The notes beneath the pieces were generated by a model, which saw only the letters and a program-made list of their open reading frames with translations, was not told the origin of the DNA and ran no database searches. Both the position numbers and the translations under genes were made by a program. From NCBI GenBank assembly GCA_028823485.1, contig JAPKBG010000013.1:1-59192 (forward strand): DNA of 59,192 nucleotides, in the 5' to 3' direction. Below, one piece after another: positions 1 through 7,900 of the stretch (position 1 is its first letter; the number at the start of each line of letters is the position of its first letter). This DNA is from Methylophilaceae bacterium. GTDB lineage: Bacteria; Pseudomonadota; Gammaproteobacteria; Burkholderiales; Methylophilaceae.

Positions 1-478
1 CCCCTCCCGCCCCTAGTGATGGTTTTCCTTAGACCTTAATGTCATCCATAGTTTAGAATTAAAACGCCCCATACAGCCTTAAATGGATGATGGTGTCGTT
101 ATAGTCAATATCCTTAGCAACATACACTCCATGAGTTAAACAAAGGTATTCCCATATAAGCTGAGTAGGTCCAGGTATACCAAAATGGTCTTATCTGAAT
201 AACAGATTAGAGCTGCTGTTCATCTTGCACATGTAACGCATAATGATAAATGCTTTTTAACAAATGGACTCTTACTAGTTCTGGCAATAACCTTATAGGT
301 GGTGCCTATATTTTACTTTTTTATCAGTGAGCTGGTGCAGCAATAATTAAACGAAGGAGTTTTTGATACCCCCCCCTCCATTCGCAATTGGGGTAGAAAT
401 TTCAGGGTGGACAGAGATAAAACAATAAGACTTTGTAGTCTATGCGTAGTCTAGAGCGATTGAATGAAACAAAATAAA

Positions 479-502
479 AAGGCCAACATCACTGTCAGCC
501 TT
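479..502 (-). terminator. Rho-independent terminator after the tRNA fragment
   Basis: Read on the minus strand, AAGGCTGAC and GTTGGCCTT form a 9-bp stem with two G-T wobbles around a short loop, followed by TTTTTATTTT. It lies about 10 bases past the CCA end of the tRNA-Phe fragment, where a tRNA gene's own terminator is expected. This suggests the fragment is the original gene end rather than a random match. Confidence 0.6.
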
Positions 503-510
503 ATATATAT

Positions 511-557
511 TGGTGGCCCGAACTGGAATTGAACCAGTGACACGCGGATTTTCAATC
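511..557 (-). pseudogene. 3' fragment of tRNA-Phe (anticodon loop to CCA)
   Basis: On the minus strand the sequence runs from the anticodon loop TTGAAAA (anticodon GAA, Phe) through the 3' anticodon-stem strand TCCGC, a T-arm ACTGG-TTCAATT-CCAGT, the 3' acceptor strand TCGGGCC and an encoded ACCA. Upstream of the loop (beyond 557) there is no D-arm or 5' acceptor strand, so it cannot fold as a tRNA. Tyrosine recombinases commonly recombine in tRNA genes between the anticodon loop and the 3' end, leaving such fragments at one end of an island. I therefore read this as a probable att relic. No integrase gene is seen in the window. Confidence 0.7.
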
Positions 558-938
558 TTGTTACCTGAGGTCAACAAAGCGATGATTTTGGGAAAACATT
601 TCAAAAGTGCCCATGTGATAAGTTGGTAAGGTTAAATTTTAATGGCATGTTTGAGGGTACATTTTTTTATAAAAATATATAAACCTATATATATATCAAT
701 AATTTAATGTATTTATTCGATTGACGCATGCAAAAGTTGTTCGAAATGTATAATTTTAGGTATAACATTAACAATACTGTTTTGAGTAAGCCTTTATATA
801 CAGTCTGTTAGCGAATTTAGTCGATTGACGCCCACACATTGTGATTCGTGTGAAAGCGCTTTAGTTAATGGCTTAGACGCTTTGGTGATCGTCACTTTTT
901 GAAATGAGACGTACATAAAATATGTATAAATTTATTAA

Positions 939-1286
939 TTAAATAGACCAGCCATAAATTCGCATAGATATTTTGCCATTTTCAGAATCAACACCTTCTT
1001 TAAAGAGTAGTGAGAGTTGTTTAATATGCGCTTCGCTACCTATAGGAAATGAAATTACTCCTCTAGCATTTATTACTCGGTGCCAAGGTAATGTTGTGCT
1101 GCTAGGTAATCGTTTTAAGATCGAGCCAACGTAGCGTCCATAACCCGAGTAGCCACAAAGTTTTGCAACCTGACCATATGACGCAACTTTACCTTGTGGA
1201 ATCGAAGCTACAATTTGCATAATTATTTGCTTAAGTTCAGATGTATCTATACAACTGCTCATTGAGGTATATTCCTTATTGGACAC
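939..1286 (-). CDS. Alkyltransferase-like protein (ATL/MGMT family)
   Basis: This 115-aa protein is a single DNA-binding domain of the O6-alkylguanine-DNA alkyltransferase family, with the helix-turn-helix region IPQGKVASYGQVAKLCG near residues 30-46. The active-site motif PCHRV is replaced by PWHRV (about residues 67-71). Trp in place of the acceptor Cys is the signature of ATL proteins such as E. coli YbaZ and yeast Atl1. These cannot transfer the alkyl group; they bind O6-alkylguanine and hand the lesion to nucleotide excision repair. The gene stands alone, transcribed away from sorA. The exact start is uncertain because a second Met lies eight codons further in (residue 9). Confidence 0.85.
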   Translation of the reverse strand: MSNKEYTSMSSCIDTSELKQIIMQIVASIPQGKVASYGQVAKLCGYSGYGRYVGSILKRLPSSTTLPWHRVINARGVISFPIGSEAHIKQLSLLFKEGVDSENGKISMRIYGWSI

Positions 1287-1652
1287 AAAGCGGTTAAATT
1301 AAGGGACTCCGTTATGAGTCTCCCTTGAATGGCTGGTTAGGGACACTTTTTATTACATTATCATAAATCGCAAAAGCGGCGCAAACTATGCTCGTTGTAG
1401 TGCCATTAATCTAAAATTTCCCTCTATTCCACACTAACAAGCATGCGGCTAAATTTAAACATTGCCTCTAGGGGGGGGTAATTTTTCGGGTAACTATTAT
1501 TATTAAAATACTTTAAGCTATATCTAATAAGTTGATACGGCAGTTGTTCGATTCACGCTTACGAATTGAACTTGACTTGGCGATCATGAAGAATACAAAA
1601 CAGAAGGCTTAGTTAAAGCTGAGCCGAATATAAACTTCAAAGAGAGCATATT
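1287..1652. other. Intergenic region upstream of sorA
   Basis: No gene is seen here. It must hold the divergent promoters of the ATL gene and sorA. An 8-G run at 1471-1478 (TAGGGGGGGGTA) is an inverted match to the C run at 369-376. A purine-rich AGAGAG stretch shortly before 1653 is a plausible ribosome binding site for sorA. Confidence 0.4.
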
Positions 1653-2984
1653 ATGCCTAAATGTAATAAGAAAAAGGTTATCGGCATACATGAACTTCAT
1701 GCCGGTGATCCTATAGCTGCCGACAAAATATTATGGGGCCGAGAATCCGATTCTTACACTCGAAGGGGCTTTCTAAAAAAATCTGGATTGGTTGCGATGG
1801 CGGCTGCGTTAGGAGGGTTTATTCCCTTTGCCAGCAAAATGCCCAGAGGGCTTATTCCTGCTGCTTTCGCTGCTGAATCTGAGGCTTTTTCTATTGAAGG
1901 TAAAGAAGGGCTGATGGTTCTTAACGACCGACCAATCAACGCAGAGACGCCCCCTCATTTACTTGATGATGAATTTACTCCGGCAAAACATTTCTTTGTG
2001 CGCAACAATGGTTTACCTCCTGATCCTGGTGCCATAGGTGATACGAGTAAGTGGGAGCTAGAAATTGCCGGAGAGTCCTGTACCAATCCTCAAAAATTTA
2101 CCTTAGCCGAACTTCAAAAGCGGTTCAAGCATTACACCTACGCGATAACGTTAGAGTGTGGTGGTAATGGTCGAAGTGAATTTAATCCTCCAGCTAAGGG
2201 TAATCAGTGGTCTACTGGAGCTGTGGGATGTTCCAACTGGACAGGAGTAAGGCTAAGAGATGTTCTAGAAGCTTGTGGCATTAAAGATAATGCTATTTAT
2301 ATTGGCTACTACGGTGCCGATAGTCATTTAAGTAGAGACCCCACCAAAGATGCCATTTCCCGCGGGGTCCCTATGGAAAAAGCACTTGAAGATGAATCAT
2401 TAATTGCTTGGCGCTTTAATGGCGAAGATATTCCTCACTTAAATGGTTTTCCGTTAAGGTTGATAATTGGTGGCTGGCCTGCCTCAGTCAGCGGCAAGTG
2501 GCTAAATAAAATCGTCATTCGCAACAAAGTTCATGATGGCCAGAAAATGAATGGACAGGCCTACCGGATTTCCTGTGAGTCTGTTGCACCAGGTGCTAAA
2601 GTTGCCGATGAGGATATGTGTATTATCCATTCAATGCCTGTTAAATCGTTAATTACCTACCCTAAAAGTGGTGTCACTCATGCGCTGAAAGATACTTTCG
2701 AATTCCGAGGCAAGGCTTGGGCTGGTGATCTTGAGGTGGAAAAAATGGAGGTTTCGATAGATTTTGGATCTACCTGGCAACTAGCAAAACTTGAGAAACC
2801 GGTAAACCGCCTAGCTTGGCAAATATGGTCTGCTAAACTTAAATTTCAGCAACGAGGCTATTACGAAGTTTGGGCTCGTGCTACCGATAGCAAAGGCACA
2901 GCTCAGCCGACTATTCTGCCAGGATGGAATCCAAAAGGTTATTTGAACAATGCTTGCCATCGCATTGCTGTCCAAGTAGCCTGA
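1653..2984 (+). CDS. sorA: Sulfite dehydrogenase molybdopterin subunit (SorA/SoxC-like)
   Basis: This 443-aa protein of the sulfite-oxidase molybdopterin family should oxidise sulfite to sulfate in the periplasm. A twin-arginine signal is visible (TRRGFLKK at about residues 36-43, then a hydrophobic stretch and an AFAA cleavage region near residue 74), so the folded cofactor-loaded protein is probably exported by Tat. The molybdenum-ligand cysteine is Cys169 in the motif LECGGNGR. The C-terminal third is the Ig-like dimerisation domain of the family. The next gene encodes a small c-type cytochrome 14 bases downstream, matching the SorA-SorB heterodimer. SoxC (sulfane dehydrogenase) is the main alternative, but no other sox genes are nearby. 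Confidence 0.82.
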   Translation: MPKCNKKKVIGIHELHAGDPIAADKILWGRESDSYTRRGFLKKSGLVAMAAALGGFIPFASKMPRGLIPAAFAAESEAFSIEGKEGLMVLNDRPINAETPPHLLDDEFTPAKHFFVRNNGLPPDPGAIGDTSKWELEIAGESCTNPQKFTLAELQKRFKHYTYAITLECGGNGRSEFNPPAKGNQWSTGAVGCSNWTGVRLRDVLEACGIKDNAIYIGYYGADSHLSRDPTKDAISRGVPMEKALEDESLIAWRFNGEDIPHLNGFPLRLIIGGWPASVSGKWLNKIVIRNKVHDGQKMNGQAYRISCESVAPGAKVADEDMCIIHSMPVKSLITYPKSGVTHALKDTFEFRGKAWAGDLEVEKMEVSIDFGSTWQLAKLEKPVNRLAWQIWSAKLKFQQRGYYEVWARATDSKGTAQPTILPGWNPKGYLNNACHRIAVQVA

Positions 2985-2998
2985 ATGAGGATAACGTA

Positions 2999-3385
2999 AT
3001 GACTCAATTTCTAGCAAAACAGTTAGGGCTGACCATGTCAATATTGATGCTCGCTATAACGAACACTGTTATTGCCGCGGATATACAGGCTTATCAAATT
3101 GACAAAGATTCTGGGCTGATAATGGCGCCCGGCTGGGAAATCGTAAAAGGTAATTGTACAGCTTGTCATTCAGCCAAGTTTATTACTGGGCAGCGGGGCG
3201 ATAGGGAAACTTGGGAATCCATGATTCGCTGGATGCAAAGAACACAAGGTTTGTGGCAAATACCCAGTGAAACAGAAACCACTATACTAGATTATCTGGC
3301 CACTAATTACCCGCCTGGCAAAGCATCGCGCAGAACTAACCTACCCCCCAATTTAATGCCTAGGACTCCTAATGGAGGCCCTTAA
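2999..3385 (+). CDS. sorB: Cytochrome c subunit of sulfite dehydrogenase (SorB-like)
   Basis: This 128-aa secreted monohaem cytochrome c has an N-terminal signal peptide of about 27 residues ending near VIAA. One haem-binding motif, CTACH, lies at residues 53-57. In SorAB enzymes this subunit passes electrons from the molybdenum centre to the respiratory chain. I place the start at 2999 because ATGAGG-like ribosome-binding sequence precedes it and the signal peptide begins there. A longer reading from 2924 would overlap the sorA coding end and add residues that do not resemble a signal peptide. The axial Met ligand is probably in the C-terminal part (NLMPR), which is an inference. Confidence 0.8.
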   Translation: MTQFLAKQLGLTMSILMLAITNTVIAADIQAYQIDKDSGLIMAPGWEIVKGNCTACHSAKFITGQRGDRETWESMIRWMQRTQGLWQIPSETETTILDYLATNYPPGKASRRTNLPPNLMPRTPNGGP

Positions 3386-3400
3386 TTTAAACGTTATAAA

Positions 3401-3436
3401 ATGTATAACTATATGTATAACTATATGTATAACTTT
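3401..3436 (+). repeat. 12-bp tandem repeat, three copies
   Basis: ATGTATAACTAT is repeated three times head to tail (last copy ending TTT), just after the sorB stop and before the convergent end of mxaL. No open frame or terminator-like hairpin is evident in it. It is probably a simple-sequence expansion in a convergent intergenic gap. Confidence 0.75.
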
Positions 3437-3553
3437 AGAAGATTATATTTAAAAATAATAACAATCACAGCGCTACTAAAAGAAAAAATCACTACTATTT
3501 GATTGAGGTGGAAGCTACCAATAAGTTAATTAGAAGGAACGTCAGCTTGATTA

Positions 3554-4603
3554 TCAAACTGCATACTTCCTAAACACTTGTTTGCTTAACGCGATTATAT
3601 TAGGCAAATAAGTCAGTAAAATAAGCAACAACCCTAAGCTAAGGTATATCCAACGCATGGAATAGTCGGTAACAATATTCGCGACAGGTTTTAGCTGGCG
3701 AACGTGGTCGTAAAACGCTGGGCTGTCTGTGCCTTTCATATAAGTGCCTTTAACTTCTACGGCAACTTTTTTAAGGTATTGAGTATCTAGCTGCGATAAG
3801 TAGCGGTCATATTCTGCATAGGCGACAGTGGGGTCTGGTTCATCAATACTCGTGTCGCTGTAACTCACGCCAACGGCGCCTGCGGAGCTTTCTTTGGTAT
3901 CTGAAGACCAGTAGCCAACCCATTTGTTACTGGAGTTATAACGCGGGATAGGGACAGGTAGATTGCCGCCCACACCGACCAAGAGTAAGTTTTTACCAAT
4001 TTGTAGGCGACTGAGGTCTAGTTTATTAATAGCATTTACTTTGGGCGCTTCATCGCCATCCGTAAAGAACAGCATGTAGGCTGGCATGTTCAAGTAGTCG
4101 ATCATGGTTTCTGCTGTTTTGATGCCGAAGCTTAAGCGGCTATTGCCGCGCCATGCCATGCGCCATTCTAGGTGGTCGATGCTGTCAGTGATTTCATCGT
4201 AGTTTTTGCACACTTCTAGTGGCATTAGGAGCAATGCGACATTCTCAGCCGCAAATACGCCTAGACTAAAGTAGGTGCCGCATTCTGCATCTGCAACTAC
4301 TTTCTTCATGAGGTGTTGGGTGTATGCCATGCGGTTGGTTGTTTTTGCACCGATTTTGACATCTTCCGCATTCATGCTTTGAGAGACATCAGCGAGTAAC
4401 AAGTAGTTTTTGACGTCTTGTTTTAGCTGAATTTCAGGTTTGAAAATGGCTAATGATAATAGAACAATGATGATGACGAGCAAGAGGCTTTCATAGTGCT
4501 CTTGTAGAAAATCATGCTTTAAAAAGGCGATCAGTTTTTTCATGGTAGCGCTATTTTTGACAGAGCTATACATGGCAGTACCTTTTTTTGTAGGACTACT
4601 CAT
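3554..4603 (-). CDS. mxaL: MxaL-like von Willebrand factor A protein
   Basis: This 349-aa membrane-anchored VWA protein has a transmembrane segment near residues 39-54, a VWA domain with the metal-site motif DVSQS at residues 72-76, and a second hydrophobic segment near the C-terminus (about 318-340). It is the last gene of the mxaRSACKL set, whose products are known to be needed for calcium insertion into, or assembly of, the MxaFI methanol dehydrogenase. The start ATG overlaps the mxaK stop as ATGA, implying translational coupling. A later Met (residue 21) is an alternative start. mxaD, which usually follows, is absent: the next genes downstream are sorAB in convergent orientation. Confidence 0.82.
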   Translation of the reverse strand: MSSPTKKGTAMYSSVKNSATMKKLIAFLKHDFLQEHYESLLLVIIIVLLSLAIFKPEIQLKQDVKNYLLLADVSQSMNAEDVKIGAKTTNRMAYTQHLMKKVVADAECGTYFSLGVFAAENVALLLMPLEVCKNYDEITDSIDHLEWRMAWRGNSRLSFGIKTAETMIDYLNMPAYMLFFTDGDEAPKVNAINKLDLSRLQIGKNLLLVGVGGNLPVPIPRYNSSNKWVGYWSSDTKESSAGAVGVSYSDTSIDEPDPTVAYAEYDRYLSQLDTQYLKKVAVEVKGTYMKGTDSPAFYDHVRQLKPVANIVTDYSMRWIYLSLGLLLILLTYLPNIIALSKQVFRKYAV

Positions 4604-5166
4604 GGTAGTCCTACTGGCAAGTTGCTTAACTCAACACCAGATTTCTCTTTAGCGGTGCTTTTCATATTGGTCGGAATAATGGAATTTAATAAGCTTAAAT
4701 TGAATTTAGCTGCCAGCATGTCTGGTGCTGTTCTTAGTGCATGTTCGTAAGCGATTCTAGCTTGCAAGAAGCTGTATTTAGACTCGTCATTAAGTGAGCC
4801 ATCATCATTTAATTTTCGATGGATACCTGAAGTGAGCAGGTTGTTACCAATATTGTATTGAATGCTGGCTATTTGCTGTTTGCTTAACGGTGCTGCAGAT
4901 TTAGCTACATCCTCTAAGATCTGCGTATACGTTTGCACCGCGTGTTTGTAGTCTTTATTTTCGCCTTGATAATAAGCAGCTGAAAATTTTGACTTGAGCG
5001 GGTAGGCATCATCTTTTAGTAATTTTCCAGCGCTCAGCACACTGTTGATTTCATTGATGTGGAGATACTGCTTTCCCGCTACAAACAGACCAATTAGACC
5101 GATAACCGCACCAATCAATAGGATGATATTTTTTAACTTCATGCCTGAAGTGATGCTATTTTTCAT
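4600..5166 (-). CDS. mxaK: MxaK-like membrane protein with TPR-like region
   Basis: This 188-aa protein has one N-terminal membrane anchor (about residues 12-31) and a soluble helical part with TPR-like spacing. The stretch YNIGNNLL and the later segment AYEHALRTAPDMLAAKFNL are typical of such repeats. Sequence alone makes it weakly recognisable; position and size between the two VWA genes give the assignment as MxaK. Both ends overlap neighbours by the 4-base ATGA junction, so it is made together with MxaC and MxaL. Its precise biochemical role in methanol dehydrogenase maturation is not established. Confidence 0.72.
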   Translation of the reverse strand: MKNSITSGMKLKNIILLIGAVIGLIGLFVAGKQYLHINEINSVLSAGKLLKDDAYPLKSKFSAAYYQGENKDYKHAVQTYTQILEDVAKSAAPLSKQQIASIQYNIGNNLLTSGIHRKLNDDGSLNDESKYSFLQARIAYEHALRTAPDMLAAKFNLSLLNSIIPTNMKSTAKEKSGVELSNLPVGLP

Positions 5167-6134
5167 TGGTATATCCTTAGGTTTTTGGCAATCAGAATCA
5201 GTAAGCTGATGATGCCGGCAATAATAATAAAGTGAGTCGAGTAATCGCGTCCAGCAATCGTGACTTCATATTGAATCGTTTTCTTTTCGCGCGCGTTAAT
5301 GTCTTGAATCGCAGATTGCAGCGTCGTTGGGTTATCTGCTTCATAGGCTTTGTATTTAATTTTGAGCGACTTAAAGTAGTTGTCCAATGCGATTGGCGCC
5401 GGTGTGGTGTCTTCTGTGTACACTTTTTTAGTGAAGATACTCAAACCGTCAGGCTCTCTCAACACAATCCAGTACAGACTTAAGCCTTTTGCTTCCATTT
5501 CTTTTTTAAGCTTTAGTTTGACACGTGGGCTAACTTTTCCAGCACCATCAGACAGTAAAATCACCGCTCTTGAGCCGGAGCTTTCGATTTGGTCAAATAA
5601 GCTTGCGCCTTGCGTGACGCCTGCGCCAATATTGGTTTGGTTAACACCAGAGCTGGTGGCAGCATTAATGGCAGAATAAATGGCATCGCGATTGGTCGTA
5701 ATTTTAAGGCCATATAAAGCCGAATTGGTGAAAGCGACAACGCCCACCATATCATCTGGTCTTGATTGTACAAAGTCAGTTAATAAGCGTCTAGCCGCTG
5801 CCGATTTCACTTCACCAGCTTGACCATTGATGACATCGCCCGCAAATGGATGTTCCATACTCACACTACGGTCGATGACCATGACGGTTTGTGCGCCTTT
5901 GCCTACCTTTTGTACCACCTGGTCGCCGCCACGCGGCCCCGTTAATGCCAATACTAATGCCGCGATTAACAGCGCAGTAATCAGGTTTAACAGGAAGTCA
6001 GCTATTTTAGAAAACTGGTCTTTCGGCGCGATGGTTAGCCATGAATACAACTGACCTTGACTGCCTTTTAAGACAAAAGGCAGCGCACTCAGTGGCAGGA
6101 GCAATAATGCCCAAGGGTTTAATAAAGTCATCAA
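5163..6134 (-). CDS. mxaC: MxaC-like von Willebrand factor A protein (BatA type)
   Basis: This 323-aa protein has the Bat-family plan: two N-terminal hydrophobic segments (about residues 8-22 and 47-66), a VWA domain with the MIDAS motif DRSVS at residues 88-92, and a C-terminal transmembrane segment (about 299-316). With MoxR-type ATPase and DUF58 protein upstream it forms the conserved MoxR-VWA chaperone group, here of the methanol dehydrogenase type. The mxaA stop and this start overlap by four bases. The MIDAS residues look complete, so metal binding is plausible. Confidence 0.83.
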   Translation of the reverse strand: MMTLLNPWALLLLPLSALPFVLKGSQGQLYSWLTIAPKDQFSKIADFLLNLITALLIAALVLALTGPRGGDQVVQKVGKGAQTVMVIDRSVSMEHPFAGDVINGQAGEVKSAAARRLLTDFVQSRPDDMVGVVAFTNSALYGLKITTNRDAIYSAINAATSSGVNQTNIGAGVTQGASLFDQIESSGSRAVILLSDGAGKVSPRVKLKLKKEMEAKGLSLYWIVLREPDGLSIFTKKVYTEDTTPAPIALDNYFKSLKIKYKAYEADNPTTLQSAIQDINAREKKTIQYEVTIAGRDYSTHFIIIAGIISLLILIAKNLRIYQ

Positions 6135-7036
6135 ACGCCTCTTTCGCAGTCTCTTAGCTGTTTGCTAAAGGATAGAATTTTTTGCATCACGTTATCGCTG
6201 CTTTTATCGGTAAATAACGTTTGGTTTGATAGGTCGAAAAATTCGGCTATTTCCGTTTTTAACCTACTGAACTCTGGATGGCTGACTAAAAACGTATCAA
6301 TATTATTCGGGTATAAACCACGGCCAAATAGCTGGTTAAAGGCTTCGTGTAATAAACCTAGTGCTACTTTCTGTGCACCTGTATCAGCCGTTTTCTTTTT
6401 ACTGATGGATTTGATTTGTCGATGCGCGCGAGCAAAGTTGCCACCCATGAATGGTAACCAATAACGATCGGCATTAATATAGATAATACCAATGGTGCTG
6501 AATAGCAATAAGCCAGCGAATGCTAGTAAACTTAACAAGTTACTGTCTTGATTGATCAGAGCGGCTTTAGCTTGCGGCAATAGGCTTGTTTTCGCATCGT
6601 CTAAGTCAGAAATCACTAAAGGGGAATACCAAAACATCCAAGCAGGCACGGTTAAATCTTCGCCATCTACTAAGGTAATCATTTCCTCTGGTAACACCAT
6701 CTTGGCGGCTTCTGTTGAGTGTGCGAAGACTTGGTAGCTTAACTCAATTACATAGCTTGACTGTGCATCATCTACTGCTTGCGACACATTCACTTTTGAC
6801 AGCTCCATACCTGCTGTTCTCGTGCCTTTTACGGGTAAGAACTTCGGTGTTATTTTCTCTCCTGTCTTCGCTAATATGGTGACTTTACGTGTCAAGACAT
6901 CGCCAACTTGAATGCCAATTTTTTGTATTGGTTCAGCAATACTAATGATTGCTGTTATTTTTTCTGCTGCAATGCTTAAGCTACAGCTGATTAGTAGTGC
7001 CAATAGCATGACAAGGTTGAATGGTTTTATGTTCAT
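6131..7036 (-). CDS. mxaA: MxaA-like methanol dehydrogenase maturation protein
   Basis: This 301-aa protein has an N-terminal signal peptide (about residues 1-23, ending SIAA), a periplasmic beta-rich domain, a transmembrane segment near residues 166-187 and a cytoplasmic helical tail. This is the layout reported for MxaA, a protein required for active, calcium-containing methanol dehydrogenase in methylotrophs. The start overlaps the mxaS stop by one base (TAATG). The assignment rests on gene order and topology rather than on a strong motif. Confidence 0.78.
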   Translation of the reverse strand: MNIKPFNLVMLLALLISCSLSIAAEKITAIISIAEPIQKIGIQVGDVLTRKVTILAKTGEKITPKFLPVKGTRTAGMELSKVNVSQAVDDAQSSYVIELSYQVFAHSTEAAKMVLPEEMITLVDGEDLTVPAWMFWYSPLVISDLDDAKTSLLPQAKAALINQDSNLLSLLAFAGLLLFSTIGIIYINADRYWLPFMGGNFARAHRQIKSISKKKTADTGAQKVALGLLHEAFNQLFGRGLYPNNIDTFLVSHPEFSRLKTEIAEFFDLSNQTLFTDKSSDNVMQKILSFSKQLRDCERGV

Positions 7037-7896
7037 TAACTCATGTTTTCTTCAAAATAGTCTGTAAAAGACTCAGGTTTATATTCGCCGTTGACAAAAA
7101 GCGCAGGGTAATCGAACTTTAAAAAGAGTGCGTTGAGCGCTTCTCGCCTTTTCTCGAATGCTTCGATAAATTGTTCACGCAGTGATTGTCTAAAAAAGAA
7201 GCGGCTGCTTAAGCCCGTTTCAGGGTCGATTAAGTTACCAAAGCCAAATTTAGGCAGTTTTTGATACTCTTGCTCATCCCATAAAACAACAGGTACGACC
7301 TGATGCGTAGACATGGCATTTAAGGTTTTTTCTATGGTTGCTAGCGGCATATGGAAGTCAGAAATCCAAAACACCAGAGAACGCCTTGTGCCTAGATAGA
7401 AGGGTAGGTCGGTAATGCCTTCTGAACCCGTGAGCTTCGTACTATATTGTTGCAGTTCACTAATCACTTCCAAGCTATTAAATACCTGATGACTCAAAGG
7501 CAATGTGAGCGCTTCAATTACATGGTCGTGATAAGCCACAAAGCTGAAGATGTCACTCATTTCATAGGCAGAATAAGCAATCGATGAAGCAATCTCTGTC
7601 GCAATTTCCAGCTTACTTTTATTACCTTTAAACTGCATAGAGCTAGATGCATCACACACGGCGTAAATCGGCGTTGTATTATCTTGCTTAAACGTTTTCA
7701 CCTGTATGTTTTCATAAGGGTCGCGCATCGATGCACGCACATCTATGCGTTTGGCATCTGGATAGTCAATCAGCGACACATTGCCACGATAATCATCTCC
7801 CAAGCCACGCTGAGTGCCCTTATGGCCACCATAATGGACGCTAGTCGACTTCCACGGAATCGTGTAATGAAACGGTTTAACGTAATCTGCAATCAT
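7036..7896 (-). CDS. mxaS: MxaS-like DUF58 protein
   Basis: This 286-aa cytoplasmic DUF58-family protein has the typical N-terminal region (SASMRDPYENIQVKTF, where DUF58 proteins usually show REY.P) and a degenerate VWA-like fold with the DASSSM sequence near residue 83 resembling a MIDAS motif. DUF58 proteins are encoded beside MoxR ATPases and are thought to act with them in complex assembly. It starts four bases after mxaR and its stop overlaps mxaA. In mxa clusters this position is mxaS. Confidence 0.8.
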   Translation of the reverse strand: MIADYVKPFHYTIPWKSTSVHYGGHKGTQRGLGDDYRGNVSLIDYPDAKRIDVRASMRDPYENIQVKTFKQDNTTPIYAVCDASSSMQFKGNKSKLEIATEIASSIAYSAYEMSDIFSFVAYHDHVIEALTLPLSHQVFNSLEVISELQQYSTKLTGSEGITDLPFYLGTRRSLVFWISDFHMPLATIEKTLNAMSTHQVVPVVLWDEQEYQKLPKFGFGNLIDPETGLSSRFFFRQSLREQFIEAFEKRREALNALFLKFDYPALFVNGEYKPESFTDYFEENMS

Positions 7897-7900
7897 GATG

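Larger units (their letters stand above)
1..938. other. Gene-poor left end
   Basis: No convincing protein gene is visible in this stretch. It contains the tRNA-Phe fragment and its terminator (listed separately), an 8-C run at 369-376 and an 11-base direct repeat TCGATTGACGC at 717-727 and 821-831. It is very AT-rich between about 640 and 720. The look is that of decayed or mobile-element-flanking DNA, which is an inference. Confidence 0.5.

Noticed and set aside
5232-6054. Plus-strand open frames within mxaC and mxaK
   Set aside because: They are antisense to well-supported VWA genes with clear motifs, have no family features and no ribosome binding sites.
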